Below, piece after piece: positions 54,857 through 63,525 of a DNA stretch of 64,000 nt. The stretch lies in NCBI GenBank assembly GCA_002282445.1, contig NCJK01000007.1, positions 62,001-126,000 of the forward strand, given 5' to 3'. Position numbers and translations under genes: made by a program. Source of the DNA: Burkholderiales bacterium 39-55-53. Its GTDB lineage: Bacteria; Pseudomonadota; Gammaproteobacteria; Burkholderiales; Burkholderiaceae_C. Below the pieces are notes generated by a model. It saw nothing but the letters and a program-made list of their open reading frames with translations. It searched no databases and was not told where the DNA came from. Every line of letters starts with the position of its first letter. The first letter of the stretch is position 1.

Positions 54857-56053
54857 ATGTACGAATTCCCGCCAACGCCTGAAGCCGCCCAGTTGCGGCT
54901 TGACCATGTCAGCCCCAAAGACTATGCACACACGCGCAATGCCTTGGATGGTGCGGTCACACATTTGTCGCCGTACCTGACGCATGGGTTTTTGAGCGTG
55001 ACCGATGTGGCCAGTGCCATGTACCACCAGTATCGCGTGGGCGTGCAGCACAAGCTGATTTACGAGCTGGGTTGGCGTGAGTATTTTCAGCACATGCATC
55101 AGCATTTGGGCGATGGCATTGGTGAGTCGTTGCGCGAAGGTGTGTTGCCGGATGCGGAGTACAGCACCGAGTTGCCTGAAGACGTGCGCCATGCGTGCAC
55201 CCGTGTGCCAGTGATCGACAACGCCATTCGCATGCTCTACACCACGGGCTATTTGCACAACCATGCGCGCCTGTGGGTCGCTAGCTATATCGTGCACTTG
55301 CGCAAAGTGCATTGGCGCGTCGCTGCAGATTGGATGTACAGCCATTTGTTAGATGGTGACATTGCCAGTAATTACCTCAGCTGGCAGTGGGTGGCGGCTA
55401 CCGGTAGTCATAAGCCGTATTTATTCAATGCGGATACGGTTGAAAAATTTGCCCCAGAAATTTGGTACAGCCGTGGCACGTCGATTGACGTGAGTTATGA
55501 GCTGATGGAAATTCTGGCCACCAGTCAGGCGACCGTCGCGCAAGTGCGCAAGAACGAATTAGCTTGGGATGAGCCAGCTGTGTTTGCTGAACCGCCAGCT
55601 GAATTAGGCTTTACAAAACCTGTCGCCGCTGACGTGACAGGCAAGCATGTGTGGCTGGTGCATCCTTGGGTACTGGCCGATTTGCCAGAGGACTTGCCAG
55701 ACGACGTGATGTGCGTAGCCGTGGTCTTTGCAGAACACACACATGCGCATCCGTGGAATGCTTTGCGCTGGAATTTTGTGGGTGAGCGCATGGCAGCGCT
55801 CACGTCGCATCGCTGGTTTGGCTCAGCTGAAGCCGTGTTGCAGGCATTGACTGGTGCGCAGAGCGTGCAAACTGTGGCGCATCTGTGTTTGCCAGACTTG
55901 GCTGAGAGCAATGTTCAGTTAAGGCCTGCGCCGCGCTTGTTCCGTCAACTCGACAAGCCCATGGACTCGTTCAGCAAATGGTGGGTGCAGGTGAACAAAA
56001 ACGTGCGCCATTTGCAGCAACTGGTCTACCCATTGCCGACACGCACGCCTTAA
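54857..56053 (+). CDS. Photolyase/cryptochrome-like protein with the FAD domain first
   Basis: A 398-residue protein. Residues 1-210 match the C-terminal FAD-binding half of photolyases: THLSPYLTHGFLS near 35, ELGWREYFQHMHQH near 70, TGYLHNHARLWVASY near 130, and DGDIASNYLSWQWVAATG near 167. The usual N-terminal alpha/beta domain is missing there. Instead the part after residue 240 (LVHPWVLADLP, VAVVFAEHTHAHPWN, RWNFVGERMAAL) resembles that alpha/beta domain, followed by a FSKWWVQVNK-like segment. The domains thus seem to be in reverse order. Function is probably light-driven or flavin-linked, but repair activity is unproven. Start ATG 54857. Confidence 0.8.
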   Translation: MYEFPPTPEAAQLRLDHVSPKDYAHTRNALDGAVTHLSPYLTHGFLSVTDVASAMYHQYRVGVQHKLIYELGWREYFQHMHQHLGDGIGESLREGVLPDAEYSTELPEDVRHACTRVPVIDNAIRMLYTTGYLHNHARLWVASYIVHLRKVHWRVAADWMYSHLLDGDIASNYLSWQWVAATGSHKPYLFNADTVEKFAPEIWYSRGTSIDVSYELMEILATSQATVAQVRKNELAWDEPAVFAEPPAELGFTKPVAADVTGKHVWLVHPWVLADLPEDLPDDVMCVAVVFAEHTHAHPWNALRWNFVGERMAALTSHRWFGSAEAVLQALTGAQSVQTVAHLCLPDLAESNVQLRPAPRLFRQLDKPMDSFSKWWVQVNKNVRHLQQLVYPLPTRTP

Positions 56054-56070
56054 ACGTGCGTTGGTGCGCC

Positions 56071-56466
56071 TTATTCTCCCGGCGCAGGTGTGACCTTGGT
56101 GATGAAGTATTCGGTTTCGCCAAAGCAGCTTGGTAGCCCTTTGTGCTGTTCATACTCAATCACCACTTTCTGTCCAATGCGTGCGTTGATTTGGTCGGCG
56201 ATCGCATCATCGCGGACAGTGAAAGCAAATTTCTCGGGTACGGCTGGCAACGTAGCTAAAGCGCGAATTTGCTCGCCCTCCCACGTTTTGCAAATCCAAC
56301 CCTTGTAAGAGAGCTTTTGCACAAAGCCAACGCTGTCACCCTTGGAGTAAGTGAAGTGGTACGAAAACAGCAGGTAGACGCCAACGCCAATGACCACTGT
56401 CAATACCAGTCCAATCACGGTGCGCAAGGCAAAGCGAAGGGTGGCGCTAATCAAGGGATGTGTCAT
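56071..56466 (-). CDS. Single-pass membrane protein of unknown function
   Basis: A 131-residue protein with one N-terminal hydrophobic segment (FALRTVIGLVLTVVIGVGVYLLF, about 12-34) and a soluble periplasmic-facing part with two cysteines (GWICKTWEG and LPSCFGETEYF) that may form a disulfide. The soluble part looks like a small beta-rich domain. No firm family assignment. It converges with the photolyase-like gene with 17 bases between. Confidence 0.7.
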   Translation of the reverse strand: MTHPLISATLRFALRTVIGLVLTVVIGVGVYLLFSYHFTYSKGDSVGFVQKLSYKGWICKTWEGEQIRALATLPAVPEKFAFTVRDDAIADQINARIGQKVVIEYEQHKGLPSCFGETEYFITKVTPAPGE

Positions 56467-56518
56467 GGGAATGGTTCAATCAAAATATGCAATGGTTGAA
56501 TCATAGTTCGCTGAGTGA

Positions 56519-56545
56519 AAAAAAACGGCTCCCAAAGGAGCCGTT
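56519..56545 (-). terminator. Terminator of glcB
   Basis: AACGGCTCC-CAAA-GGAGCCGTT, a 9-base stem. Read on the minus strand it is followed by a run of T (AAAAAAA on plus at 56519-56525). It lies about 48 bases past the glcB stop, beyond the vestigial tail copy. Confidence 0.9.
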
Positions 56546-56570
56546 CTCTTTTTGTTTCACCTAGCGATGA

Positions 56571-56594
56571 TTAAGCTTGACCAGCCTTCACTTT
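56571..56594 (-). pseudogene. Vestigial second copy of the glcB 3' end
   Basis: Right after the glcB stop, the minus strand carries AAAGTGAAGGCTGGTCAAGC plus TTAA. Read in a shifted frame it encodes KVKAGQA then stop, against KVKAGNA then stop at the real end of glcB (AAG GTC AAG GCG GGC AAC GCC TAA). Nearly all differences fall at third codon positions. This is the pattern left when a gene is replaced by a diverged homologue and the old tail stays behind. Confidence 0.6.
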
Positions 56595-58812
56595 AGGCGT
56601 TGCCCGCCTTGACCTTCAAGCGCCAGGCGTGCAGCAATGGCTCGGTGTAGCCGCTAGGCTGCTCTTTACCTTTGAACACCAAGTCGAGGGCGGCTTGGTA
56701 AGCCGCGCCTTTGGCAAAGCGGCCCGCCATTTTTTGGTAAGCCTTGTCGCCAGCGTTTTGCTTGTCCACCACGGAAGCCATGCGCTTGAAAGTCTCTTTG
56801 ACTTCAGCGGGGGTCACCACACCGTGGTGCAACCAGTTGGCGATGTGTTGGCTAGAAATGCGCAGCGTGGCACGGTCTTCCATCAGGCCCACGTTGTGGA
56901 TGTCTGGAACTTTGGAGCAGCCCACGCCTTGGTCAATCCAGCGCACGACATAGCCCAAGATGCCTTGCACGTTGTTGTCCAACTCTTGCTGCTTCTCAGC
57001 TGGTTTCCAGTTGGGCTTGTTCGTCACAGGTATTTGCAACAAGTCGTTCAAGATGCTGTCACGCACTTTGGTGTAGTTGACCTTTTCCAATTCTTTCTGC
57101 ACGTCCACCACTCTGACTTGGTGGTAGTGCATGGCGTGCAACACAGCGGCTGTGGGGCTTGGCACCCAAGCAGTGTTGGCACCCGCTTTGGGGTGACCAA
57201 TTTTTTGTTTCAACATTTCGGCCATCAGGTCGGGCATGGCCCACATGCCTTTGCCGATTTGTGCTTTGCCGCGCAAGCCGCATGACAAACCTGCCAATAC
57301 GTTGTTCTTTTCGTAGGCTTGAATCCATGCGCTGGTCTTCATATCGCCTTTGCGCAACATGGGGCCAGCTTGCATGGCGGTGTGCATTTCGTCGCCGGTA
57401 CGGTCCAAGAAGCCGGTATTGATGAACGCCACGCGGCTGGCCGCTGCGGCGATACAGGCTTTCAAGTTCACGCTGGTGCGACGCTCTTCGTCCATGATGC
57501 CAAGCTTGACGGTGCTGTCAGCCAAGCCCAAAACTTTCTCGACACGGCCAAACAACTCGCAGGCAAACGCCACTTCGGTGGGGCCGTGCATTTTGGGTTT
57601 GACGATGTAGACAGAACCCGTGCGTGAGTTGCGAATGCCTTTTTTACCGTGGCCTTGCAGGTCGTGCAAAGCGATGGTTGTGGTGATGACCGCGTCCATG
57701 ATGCCTTCTGGGATTTCGTGCATCGCGCCGTCTTTACCTTTGTAAAGAATGGCGGGGTTGGTCATCAAGTGGCCCACGTTGCGAAGGAACAGCAATGAAC
57801 GGCCGTGCAATTTGACGGGCTGGCCGTCTTTGCCTTTGTATTCGCGGTCTGCATTCAAACCACGTGTGAAGGTCTTGCCTGCCTTTTCAACGGTTTCGGT
57901 CAAGGTGCCCTTGACGATGCCCAACCAGTTGCCGTAGGCCAACACTTTGTCGTCCGCGTCCACCACTGCCACCGAGTCTTCCAAGTCGAGGATGGTGGAC
58001 AAAGCGGCCTCCACGATCAGGTCGCTCACCCCGGCTGGGTCAGTTGCGCCGATGGCGGTGTTGCGGTTGATTTGCAAGTCGAGGTGCAAGCCGTTGTGCA
58101 CGAACAGCACAGACGATGGCTCAGACATCTTGCCTTGGAAGCCAACAAACTGAGCGGCTTTGGCCAGCTTGGTGGTCTTGCCACCTTTGAGCGTGACGAC
58201 CAACTCACCGTTCACTACGGCGTAGCCGGTGGAGTCGATGTGTGAACCGCTCTTCAAGGGCACGGTACGGTCCAGTACGAAGCGTGCATATTGAATAACC
58301 TTCGCGCCACGCTTGGGGTTGTAAGCACCTGCTTTTTCGCAGCCGTGGGCTTCAGAAATAGCGTCCGTGCCATACAAAGCGTCATACAAAGAACCCCAAC
58401 GTGCGTTGGCTGCGTTCAAGGCGTAACGTGCATTGAGCACAGGCACCACGAGTTGTGGGCCAGCTTGCAAGGCCAATTCGGCGTCGACGTTTTTGGTGGT
58501 GGCTTTGACCTTCTCGGGTTGTGGCACGAGGTAGCCAATTTTTTCCAAGAACTTGCGGTAGGCCTTCATGTTCTTGATGGGGCCTGGGTTGGCGCTGTGC
58601 CAAGTGTCCATCTCAGTTTGCAGGCGGTCACGCTCTGCCAACAAGGCGATGTTCTTAGGTGCCAAGTCTTGCACGATGGCGTCGAAACCCTTCCAGAATT
58701 TATCGCTGCTCACGCCGGTGTCGGGCAACACTTTGGTCTCGATGAATTTGTGCAAATTGGTGGCAACTTGCAAGTTGTGCACGGCAGTGCGCTTGGTGGT
58801 GTCTTGGCTCAT
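56593..58812 (-). CDS. glcB: Malate synthase G
   Basis: A 739-residue enzyme of the glyoxylate cycle that condenses glyoxylate with acetyl-CoA. Isoform G features: [20 protein letters not shown] loop, [16 protein letters not shown] near residue 285, [11 protein letters not shown] near 350, [17 protein letters not shown] near 400 and [16 protein letters not shown] near 450. Ends KVKAGNA. Ribosome site gagagacc. It has a terminator downstream and a duplicated tail fragment (see 56571). Confidence 0.97.
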   Translation of the reverse strand: MSQDTTKRTAVHNLQVATNLHKFIETKVLPDTGVSSDKFWKGFDAIVQDLAPKNIALLAERDRLQTEMDTWHSANPGPIKNMKAYRKFLEKIGYLVPQPEKVKATTKNVDAELALQAGPQLVVPVLNARYALNAANARWGSLYDALYGTDAISEAHGCEKAGAYNPKRGAKVIQYARFVLDRTVPLKSGSHIDSTGYAVVNGELVVTLKGGKTTKLAKAAQFVGFQGKMSEPSSVLFVHNGLHLDLQINRNTAIGATDPAGVSDLIVEAALSTILDLEDSVAVVDADDKVLAYGNWLGIVKGTLTETVEKAGKTFTRGLNADREYKGKDGQPVKLHGRSLLFLRNVGHLMTNPAILYKGKDGAMHEIPEGIMDAVITTTIALHDLQGHGKKGIRNSRTGSVYIVKPKMHGPTEVAFACELFGRVEKVLGLADSTVKLGIMDEERRTSVNLKACIAAAASRVAFINTGFLDRTGDEMHTAMQAGPMLRKGDMKTSAWIQAYEKNNVLAGLSCGLRGKAQIGKGMWAMPDLMAEMLKQKIGHPKAGANTAWVPSPTAAVLHAMHYHQVRVVDVQKELEKVNYTKVRDSILNDLLQIPVTNKPNWKPAEKQQELDNNVQGILGYVVRWIDQGVGCSKVPDIHNVGLMEDRATLRISSQHIANWLHHGVVTPAEVKETFKRMASVVDKQNAGDKAYQKMAGRFAKGAAYQAALDLVFKGKEQPSGYTEPLLHAWRLKVKAGNA

Positions 58813-58848
58813 GATGAGGTCTCTCTGGATAAATCAAAAACGGGAAAT

Positions 58849-58865
58849 CAATACGAATCTTATTG
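58849..58865. promoter_or_regulatory. Inverted repeat upstream of glcB
   Basis: CAATA-N7-TATTG about 40 bases before the glcB ATG. Size fits a binding site for a regulator dimer. A weak candidate. Confidence 0.25.
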
Positions 58866-58940
58866 GATTGCGGTGGGTGGATTGCATCGCCAGCTTTTGG
58901 GCTGTCGTGACAAATAGGGTGGTAATCGCTCGGTTGGCGT

Positions 58941-59972
58941 TTATTTCTCGGGCACCAGCAAATGGCCGTGACGCAAGCCGCGCCAAGTTTGCAGGGTTAA
59001 TCCAAGAATCAGCAACGAGGTCAAGGCCAGCATCACGGTGGCTGGCAGCTCCAGCCATGCGCCACCAGACTCTTGCGACATGCGCAACGTGAAGGCGGTG
59101 AAGGCGGCGCTTGGGAAGCTTGTTGCCCAATATGGCATGCCAAATGCGTGCTCACGGATGGTGTGAATTTTGGTGAGGACCAAAGCCAAGAAGAAAGCGC
59201 CAATGCCCCAAACAGACCAAACGAGAGCGATGGGCGCATCCAACTGCAACAAACTCAAGCCAACCAAGGAGGGTGGGACCAACGCGATGAACCATGTAGG
59301 TGCCATGCGTGCCGGCAGCGGGCCGGCTTGTCCCACACGCACAAACAGCATCGTTTGCAAAATAGGCCAAAAGAACAGGCCCACACCAAACTGTGCTGTC
59401 GCCCAGTTTTCTAAACCGATGGGTACACCACCAATGGGGGCGAGCACATTCCCGACAACTGGGATAAAAAATACAGGCGTGAAGGTGGCCCATTGAAAGC
59501 CGCCGTTTTCAGCGCTGTTGAGCCAGCGTCCAACCACCCAAACTGTGGCAGCGATTTCCAAGATAGAGCCCACGCACCACGCAAACGTCAACAATGTGTT
59601 GAGCGTGCTGGAAGTGCCCCAAAACAAATGAACGCCCAAGCTGACCAACAACCAAATTGAAATGGGCAAGGTGGCCATGAAAGCGTGACGCACAGGATGA
59701 CGCAAATCCGCAGCCACGGCATGGGGATGTGCGCTGAGTCGAATCACACAAGCGATGCACAGCAACACAAAGACGAACAAAGAAAACGCAGCACCGACCA
59801 AGCCAAGGCCAAGCGCCATGTCGCCAAAAATATCGGAGGCTTTTAGCCATGCTTGTGACAAACCACACCAACCCATGACCAAGGCAAACCACGCTGGTGC
59901 GAGGTACTCCAAAGATGCGATGGTGCGGGTTGTTCGGCTAGGGGTGTGGTGTGGGGATTCAGGTGTAGTCAT
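58941..59972 (-). CDS. TDT/SLAC1-family transporter
   Basis: A 343-residue protein with about ten membrane helices, related to TehA and the plant anion channel SLAC1. Family marks: WFALVMGWCGLSQAW near residue 28 and PVFFIPVVGNVLAPIGG near 165. Substrate may be a dicarboxylate or anion; tellurite resistance cannot be claimed. Start at 59972: TAAAAT lies exactly six bases upstream, with no separate ribosome site. Divergent from a LysR gene. Confidence 0.88.
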   Translation of the reverse strand: MTTPESPHHTPSRTTRTIASLEYLAPAWFALVMGWCGLSQAWLKASDIFGDMALGLGLVGAAFSLFVFVLLCIACVIRLSAHPHAVAADLRHPVRHAFMATLPISIWLLVSLGVHLFWGTSSTLNTLLTFAWCVGSILEIAATVWVVGRWLNSAENGGFQWATFTPVFFIPVVGNVLAPIGGVPIGLENWATAQFGVGLFFWPILQTMLFVRVGQAGPLPARMAPTWFIALVPPSLVGLSLLQLDAPIALVWSVWGIGAFFLALVLTKIHTIREHAFGMPYWATSFPSAAFTAFTLRMSQESGGAWLELPATVMLALTSLLILGLTLQTWRGLRHGHLLVPEK

Positions 59973-59978
59973 CCTCTA

Positions 59979-59984
59979 ATTTTA
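59979..59984 (-). promoter_or_regulatory. Leaderless-type -10 box for the TDT transporter gene
   Basis: TAAAAT (minus strand), then six bases (TAGAGG), then ATG. AGAGG abuts the ATG and is too close to act as a Shine-Dalgarno. Confidence 0.55.
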
Positions 59985-60012
59985 GGTCTTAGCTCAATCA
60001 CTTGGGTGTGTG

Positions 60013-60018
60013 GATAAT
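60013..60018 (+). promoter_or_regulatory. Leaderless-type -10 box for the LysR gene
   Basis: GATAAT, then six bases (TGCCTC), then the ATG at 60025. No Shine-Dalgarno. The box lies in the 52-base gap between the TDT and LysR genes. Confidence 0.6.
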
Positions 60019-60024
60019 TGCCTC

Positions 60025-60966
60025 ATGGACAAACTCAAAGCCTTTGAGTCTTTTGTGTCGGTGGCCTTGAAAGGCAGCTTGACCGCTGCAGCCAAAGCCG
60101 AGGGCGTAGCCCCCGCCATCATGGGGCGACGCTTAGACAGCTTGGAAGCGCACTTGGGCGTCAAGCTCTTGGTGCGCACCACACGACGCATCACGCTCAC
60201 CCACGAAGGCACTGCATTCCTCGAAGACTGTCAACGCTTGCTGGCCGAAGTGGCCAACGCCGAGGCGAGCGTCAGTGCGGGCGGCCTCAAAGCCAGTGGG
60301 CACTTGCGCATTACCGCGCCAGCGGGTTTTGGTCGGCGTCATGTTGCGCCCTTGGTCCCCAAATTTCACAGCATGCACCCTGATGTGACGGTGTCGCTCA
60401 ACCTGAGCGATCGCGTGGTGGATTTGGCCGCTGAAGGCTTTGACTGCGCCGTGCGCGTGGGCGATTTGCCCGACTCATCCTTGGTGAGTGTGCGCATGGC
60501 TGACAACCGCCGCTTGTGTGTGGCCACCCCTGAATTTTTAAAGCGCTACGGCACACCCAAAGTTCCAAGCGATTTGATGCGGTTTCAATGCTTAACGCTC
60601 TCCAGCGACGCATCCCAAACACGCGGTTGGGCATTTCGCGTGCCCGTCAATGGCAAAGGCCAAGAGGGTCAAACACACGAAGTAATTCACCTTCGCCCTA
60701 GCGGCCCGATGGACTGCTCGGACGGTCAAGTTCTGCATGATTGGTGTTTGGCGGGCCACGGCATTGCATGGCGCAGCACATGGGAGGTCGAGGCAGAAAT
60801 CACCAGCGGCAAACTTGTCCCTGTGTTGGAAGAGTTTGCTGCGTCACCCAATGGCATTTATGCCGTGTTCTCACAGCGCAAGCACTTGCCTCTGCGATTG
60901 CGCTTGTGGATTGACTTTCTCAAAGATCATTACGGTCATGCCAACTACTGGAGTGCGGCTGCATGA
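60025..60966 (+). CDS. LysR-type transcription regulator
   Basis: A 313-residue regulator. The helix-turn-helix is in ESFVSVALKGSLTAAAKAEG and APAIMGRRLDSLEAHLGVKL, the effector domain starts near residue 90 (GHLRITAPAGFGRRHVAPLV). Divergent from the TDT transporter gene, so it may control it (inference). ATG 60025 is chosen over GTG 60010 because of the six-base spacing after GATAAT. Its stop overlaps the ChbG gene start by four bases. Confidence 0.92.
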   Translation: MDKLKAFESFVSVALKGSLTAAAKAEGVAPAIMGRRLDSLEAHLGVKLLVRTTRRITLTHEGTAFLEDCQRLLAEVANAEASVSAGGLKASGHLRITAPAGFGRRHVAPLVPKFHSMHPDVTVSLNLSDRVVDLAAEGFDCAVRVGDLPDSSLVSVRMADNRRLCVATPEFLKRYGTPKVPSDLMRFQCLTLSSDASQTRGWAFRVPVNGKGQEGQTHEVIHLRPSGPMDCSDGQVLHDWCLAGHGIAWRSTWEVEAEITSGKLVPVLEEFAASPNGIYAVFSQRKHLPLRLRLWIDFLKDHYGHANYWSAAA

Positions 60967-61754
60967 CACAACATCAAATCAAAGAAGTGGTGCTGTGTGC
61001 CGACGACTACGCACTCAACGCACCTGTGTCGCAAGGCATCGTGGCTTTGGCAGTGTTGGGCCGCTTAAGCGCCACCAGTGTGATGAGCCTCTCTCCTCGT
61101 TGGGCGGAAGATGTGGTGGCTTTGCGCGATGTGCGCGAGCGTTTGGACGTGGGGGTGCATCTTGATTGGACGAGTAGTTTTGCAGTTGACTTGGCGGATG
61201 GCCGAGGTTTGACAGCGACCAAATTGCGTGCTGCTTTGCGCCTGTGTGATCAACAAAACATTGAGGATCAAATTGAACGTCAACTCGATGCCTTTGAAGC
61301 CCAATGGCAAGCACCGCCAGACCACATTGACAGTCATCAGCATGTTCACCAATTGCCTGTATTTCGCCAAGCATTGATGCATGTGTTGGTGCGGCGCTAC
61401 GGCACGATTGCGCATCGTCCTTGGTTGCGAGTGTCATCTGGCATTGCGCCGTTGGAGAAAATGGCGCGTAGTTACGCATGGCCATCTGTCGGTCCAGTAT
61501 TGGGTACCTATGGCTTTAACGCCAGCATGGATGACTTCGCCCGCCACATGCAAGGCTGGCTGGCCAGTACGCCCGCAGACAAACCTGCGCTCATCATGTG
61601 CAACCCCGCCGTCTCGGCCCAAGCCGATGATCCGCTGGGCAACACTCGCAAGCGTGAGTTTGCTTACCTGGCTGGCCACGACTTTGTGCAGCATTTGGTG
61701 GATGCCAGCGTGCGCGTGGTGCGGGGCAGTGGAAAACCGATGCTTCCGGTTTAA
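60963..61754 (+). CDS. ChbG/HpnK-family deacetylase
   Basis: A 263-residue YdjC-fold protein that removes acetyl groups from oligosaccharides or hopanoid sugars. It has VVLCADDYALNAPVSQG near residue 9 and the metal-binding HIDSHQHVHQLP near 118. Overlaps the LysR gene (ATGA), so the two are translated together. The substrate in this organism is unknown. Confidence 0.88.
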   Translation: MTQHQIKEVVLCADDYALNAPVSQGIVALAVLGRLSATSVMSLSPRWAEDVVALRDVRERLDVGVHLDWTSSFAVDLADGRGLTATKLRAALRLCDQQNIEDQIERQLDAFEAQWQAPPDHIDSHQHVHQLPVFRQALMHVLVRRYGTIAHRPWLRVSSGIAPLEKMARSYAWPSVGPVLGTYGFNASMDDFARHMQGWLASTPADKPALIMCNPAVSAQADDPLGNTRKREFAYLAGHDFVQHLVDASVRVVRGSGKPMLPV

Positions 61755-61783
61755 TTGAGATGGCTTGAGGGTCTTGTGCCCCG

Positions 61784-61789
61784 TAAAAT
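61784..61789 (+). promoter_or_regulatory. argS: Leaderless-type -10 box for argS
   Basis: TAAAAT, then six bases (CTAGCC), then the argS ATG; no Shine-Dalgarno. Confidence 0.6.
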
Positions 61790-61795
61790 CTAGCC

Positions 61796-63505
61796 ATGCT
61801 CCAAGTTAAACAAGAATTGCTGGCCGCTCTGAGCCAAGCCCTCGACGGTTTGTTGCCCGGTTCCGGCAACAAGGCTGCTTTTGAATCTCCCAAGGTCGCC
61901 GCGCATGGCGACTACGCCATTACTGCCGCCATGCAGCTGGCCAAGCCCCTCAAGCTCAACCCTCGTCAGCTCGGCGAACAGCTGCGCGACGCGCTGCTGG
62001 CTGCGCCCGTGTACCAACAGTGGGTGCAAGACATCGAAATTGCTGGCCCCGGCTTTATCAACATCCGTTTGAAGCCTGCTGCCAAGCAACAAATCGTGCG
62101 TGAGGTGTTGGCTGCCAAAGAGCGATTCGGCTTTCAAGCTGACAACGGTCAGCGCGTGTTGGTCGAGTTCGTTTCTGCCAACCCCACCGGACCGCTGCAC
62201 GTGGGCCACGGCCGCCAAGCGGCATTGGGTGACGCGATTTGTAACTTGTTTGCCACGCAAGGCTTCAACGTGTACCGCGAGTTTTATTACAACGACGCGG
62301 GCGTGCAGATCAACACTTTGGCCAAGAGCACGCACTTCCGTGCCCAAGGCATCAAGCCCGGTGATGCGAGTTGGCCTGTGGACCCCGAAAATCCAGAGAG
62401 CAAAGCGTTCTACAACGGCGACTACATCCAAGACATAGCCACTGATTTCTTGGCTGGCAAAACCGTCAAGTCCGATGACCGCGAATTCACTGCCAGCGGC
62501 GATGTGAACGATGTGGACGGCATGCGCGAATTTGCCGTGGCCTATCTGCGTCACGAGCAAGACCTCGACTTGAAAGCCTTTGACGTCAAGTTCGACAACT
62601 ACTACTTGGAAAGCAGTCTGTACACCAGCGGCAAAGTGGCCGATGCGGTGAGCCGCTTGCAAGCAGCAGGCAAGACCTACGAGCAAGACGGCGCGTTGTG
62701 GCTCAAGTCAACCGACTACGGCGACGACAAAGACCGTGTGATGAAAAAAACAGACGGCACGTACACCTACTTTGTGCCTGATGTGGCGTACCACATCACC
62801 AAGTGGGAGCGCGGCTTCACCAAGGTGGTGAACATCCAAGGTACTGACCACCACGGCACGATTGCCCGCGTGCGCGCAGGCTTGCAAGCCGCCAATGTGG
62901 GCATCCCCGAGGGCTACCCCGACTACGTGTTGCACACCATGGTGCGCGTGATGCGCGGTGGCGAAGAGGTGAAAATTTCTAAGCGCGCCGGCAGCTACGT
63001 GACATTGCGCGATTTGATCGAGTGGACGAGCAAAGACGCGGTGCGTTTCTTCTTGCTGAGTCGTAAGCCCGACACCGAGTACACCTTCGACGTGGACTTG
63101 GCCGTGCAAAAGAACAACGACAACCCCGTGTACTACGTGCAATACGCACACGCCCGCATTTGTTCGGTGCTGCGTGCGTGGGCCGACAAAGACGGTGGCG
63201 ATGTGGCTTCGCTACAAGACGTGGACTTGTCTGCGCTCGAAAGCCCACAAGCGCAAGCCCTGATGCTGCAACTGGCCAAGTACCCTGCGATGTTGACCGC
63301 CGCATCGGCCGACTTTGCACCGCATGACGTGACTTTCTACTTGCGCGATCTCGCAGCCAGCTACCACAGCTATTACGATGCCGAGCGCATCTTGGTGGAC
63401 GACGAAGCAGTGAAAAAAGCGCGACTGGCACTCGTCGCTGCCACCGCACAGGTGCTGCACAATGGCTTGGCGGTATTGGGTGTGTCAGCCCCCGCCAGCA
63501 TGTAA
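61796..63505 (+). CDS. argS: Arginyl-tRNA synthetase
   Basis: A 569-residue class Ia synthetase. The HIGH-type motif [20 protein letters not shown] is near residue 123 and the N-terminal Add1 domain precedes it. KMSKR is represented by [18 protein letters not shown] near 390. The C-terminal anticodon-binding part ends with [22 protein letters not shown] sequence. Expected length for the family. Followed after 20 bases by the SPOR protein gene, an arrangement conserved in betaproteobacteria. Confidence 0.97.
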   Translation: MLQVKQELLAALSQALDGLLPGSGNKAAFESPKVAAHGDYAITAAMQLAKPLKLNPRQLGEQLRDALLAAPVYQQWVQDIEIAGPGFINIRLKPAAKQQIVREVLAAKERFGFQADNGQRVLVEFVSANPTGPLHVGHGRQAALGDAICNLFATQGFNVYREFYYNDAGVQINTLAKSTHFRAQGIKPGDASWPVDPENPESKAFYNGDYIQDIATDFLAGKTVKSDDREFTASGDVNDVDGMREFAVAYLRHEQDLDLKAFDVKFDNYYLESSLYTSGKVADAVSRLQAAGKTYEQDGALWLKSTDYGDDKDRVMKKTDGTYTYFVPDVAYHITKWERGFTKVVNIQGTDHHGTIARVRAGLQAANVGIPEGYPDYVLHTMVRVMRGGEEVKISKRAGSYVTLRDLIEWTSKDAVRFFLLSRKPDTEYTFDVDLAVQKNNDNPVYYVQYAHARICSVLRAWADKDGGDVASLQDVDLSALESPQAQALMLQLAKYPAMLTAASADFAPHDVTFYLRDLAASYHSYYDAERILVDDEAVKKARLALVAATAQVLHNGLAVLGVSAPASM

Positions 63506-63525
63506 TTAGGACGGAGATTTTGAGC

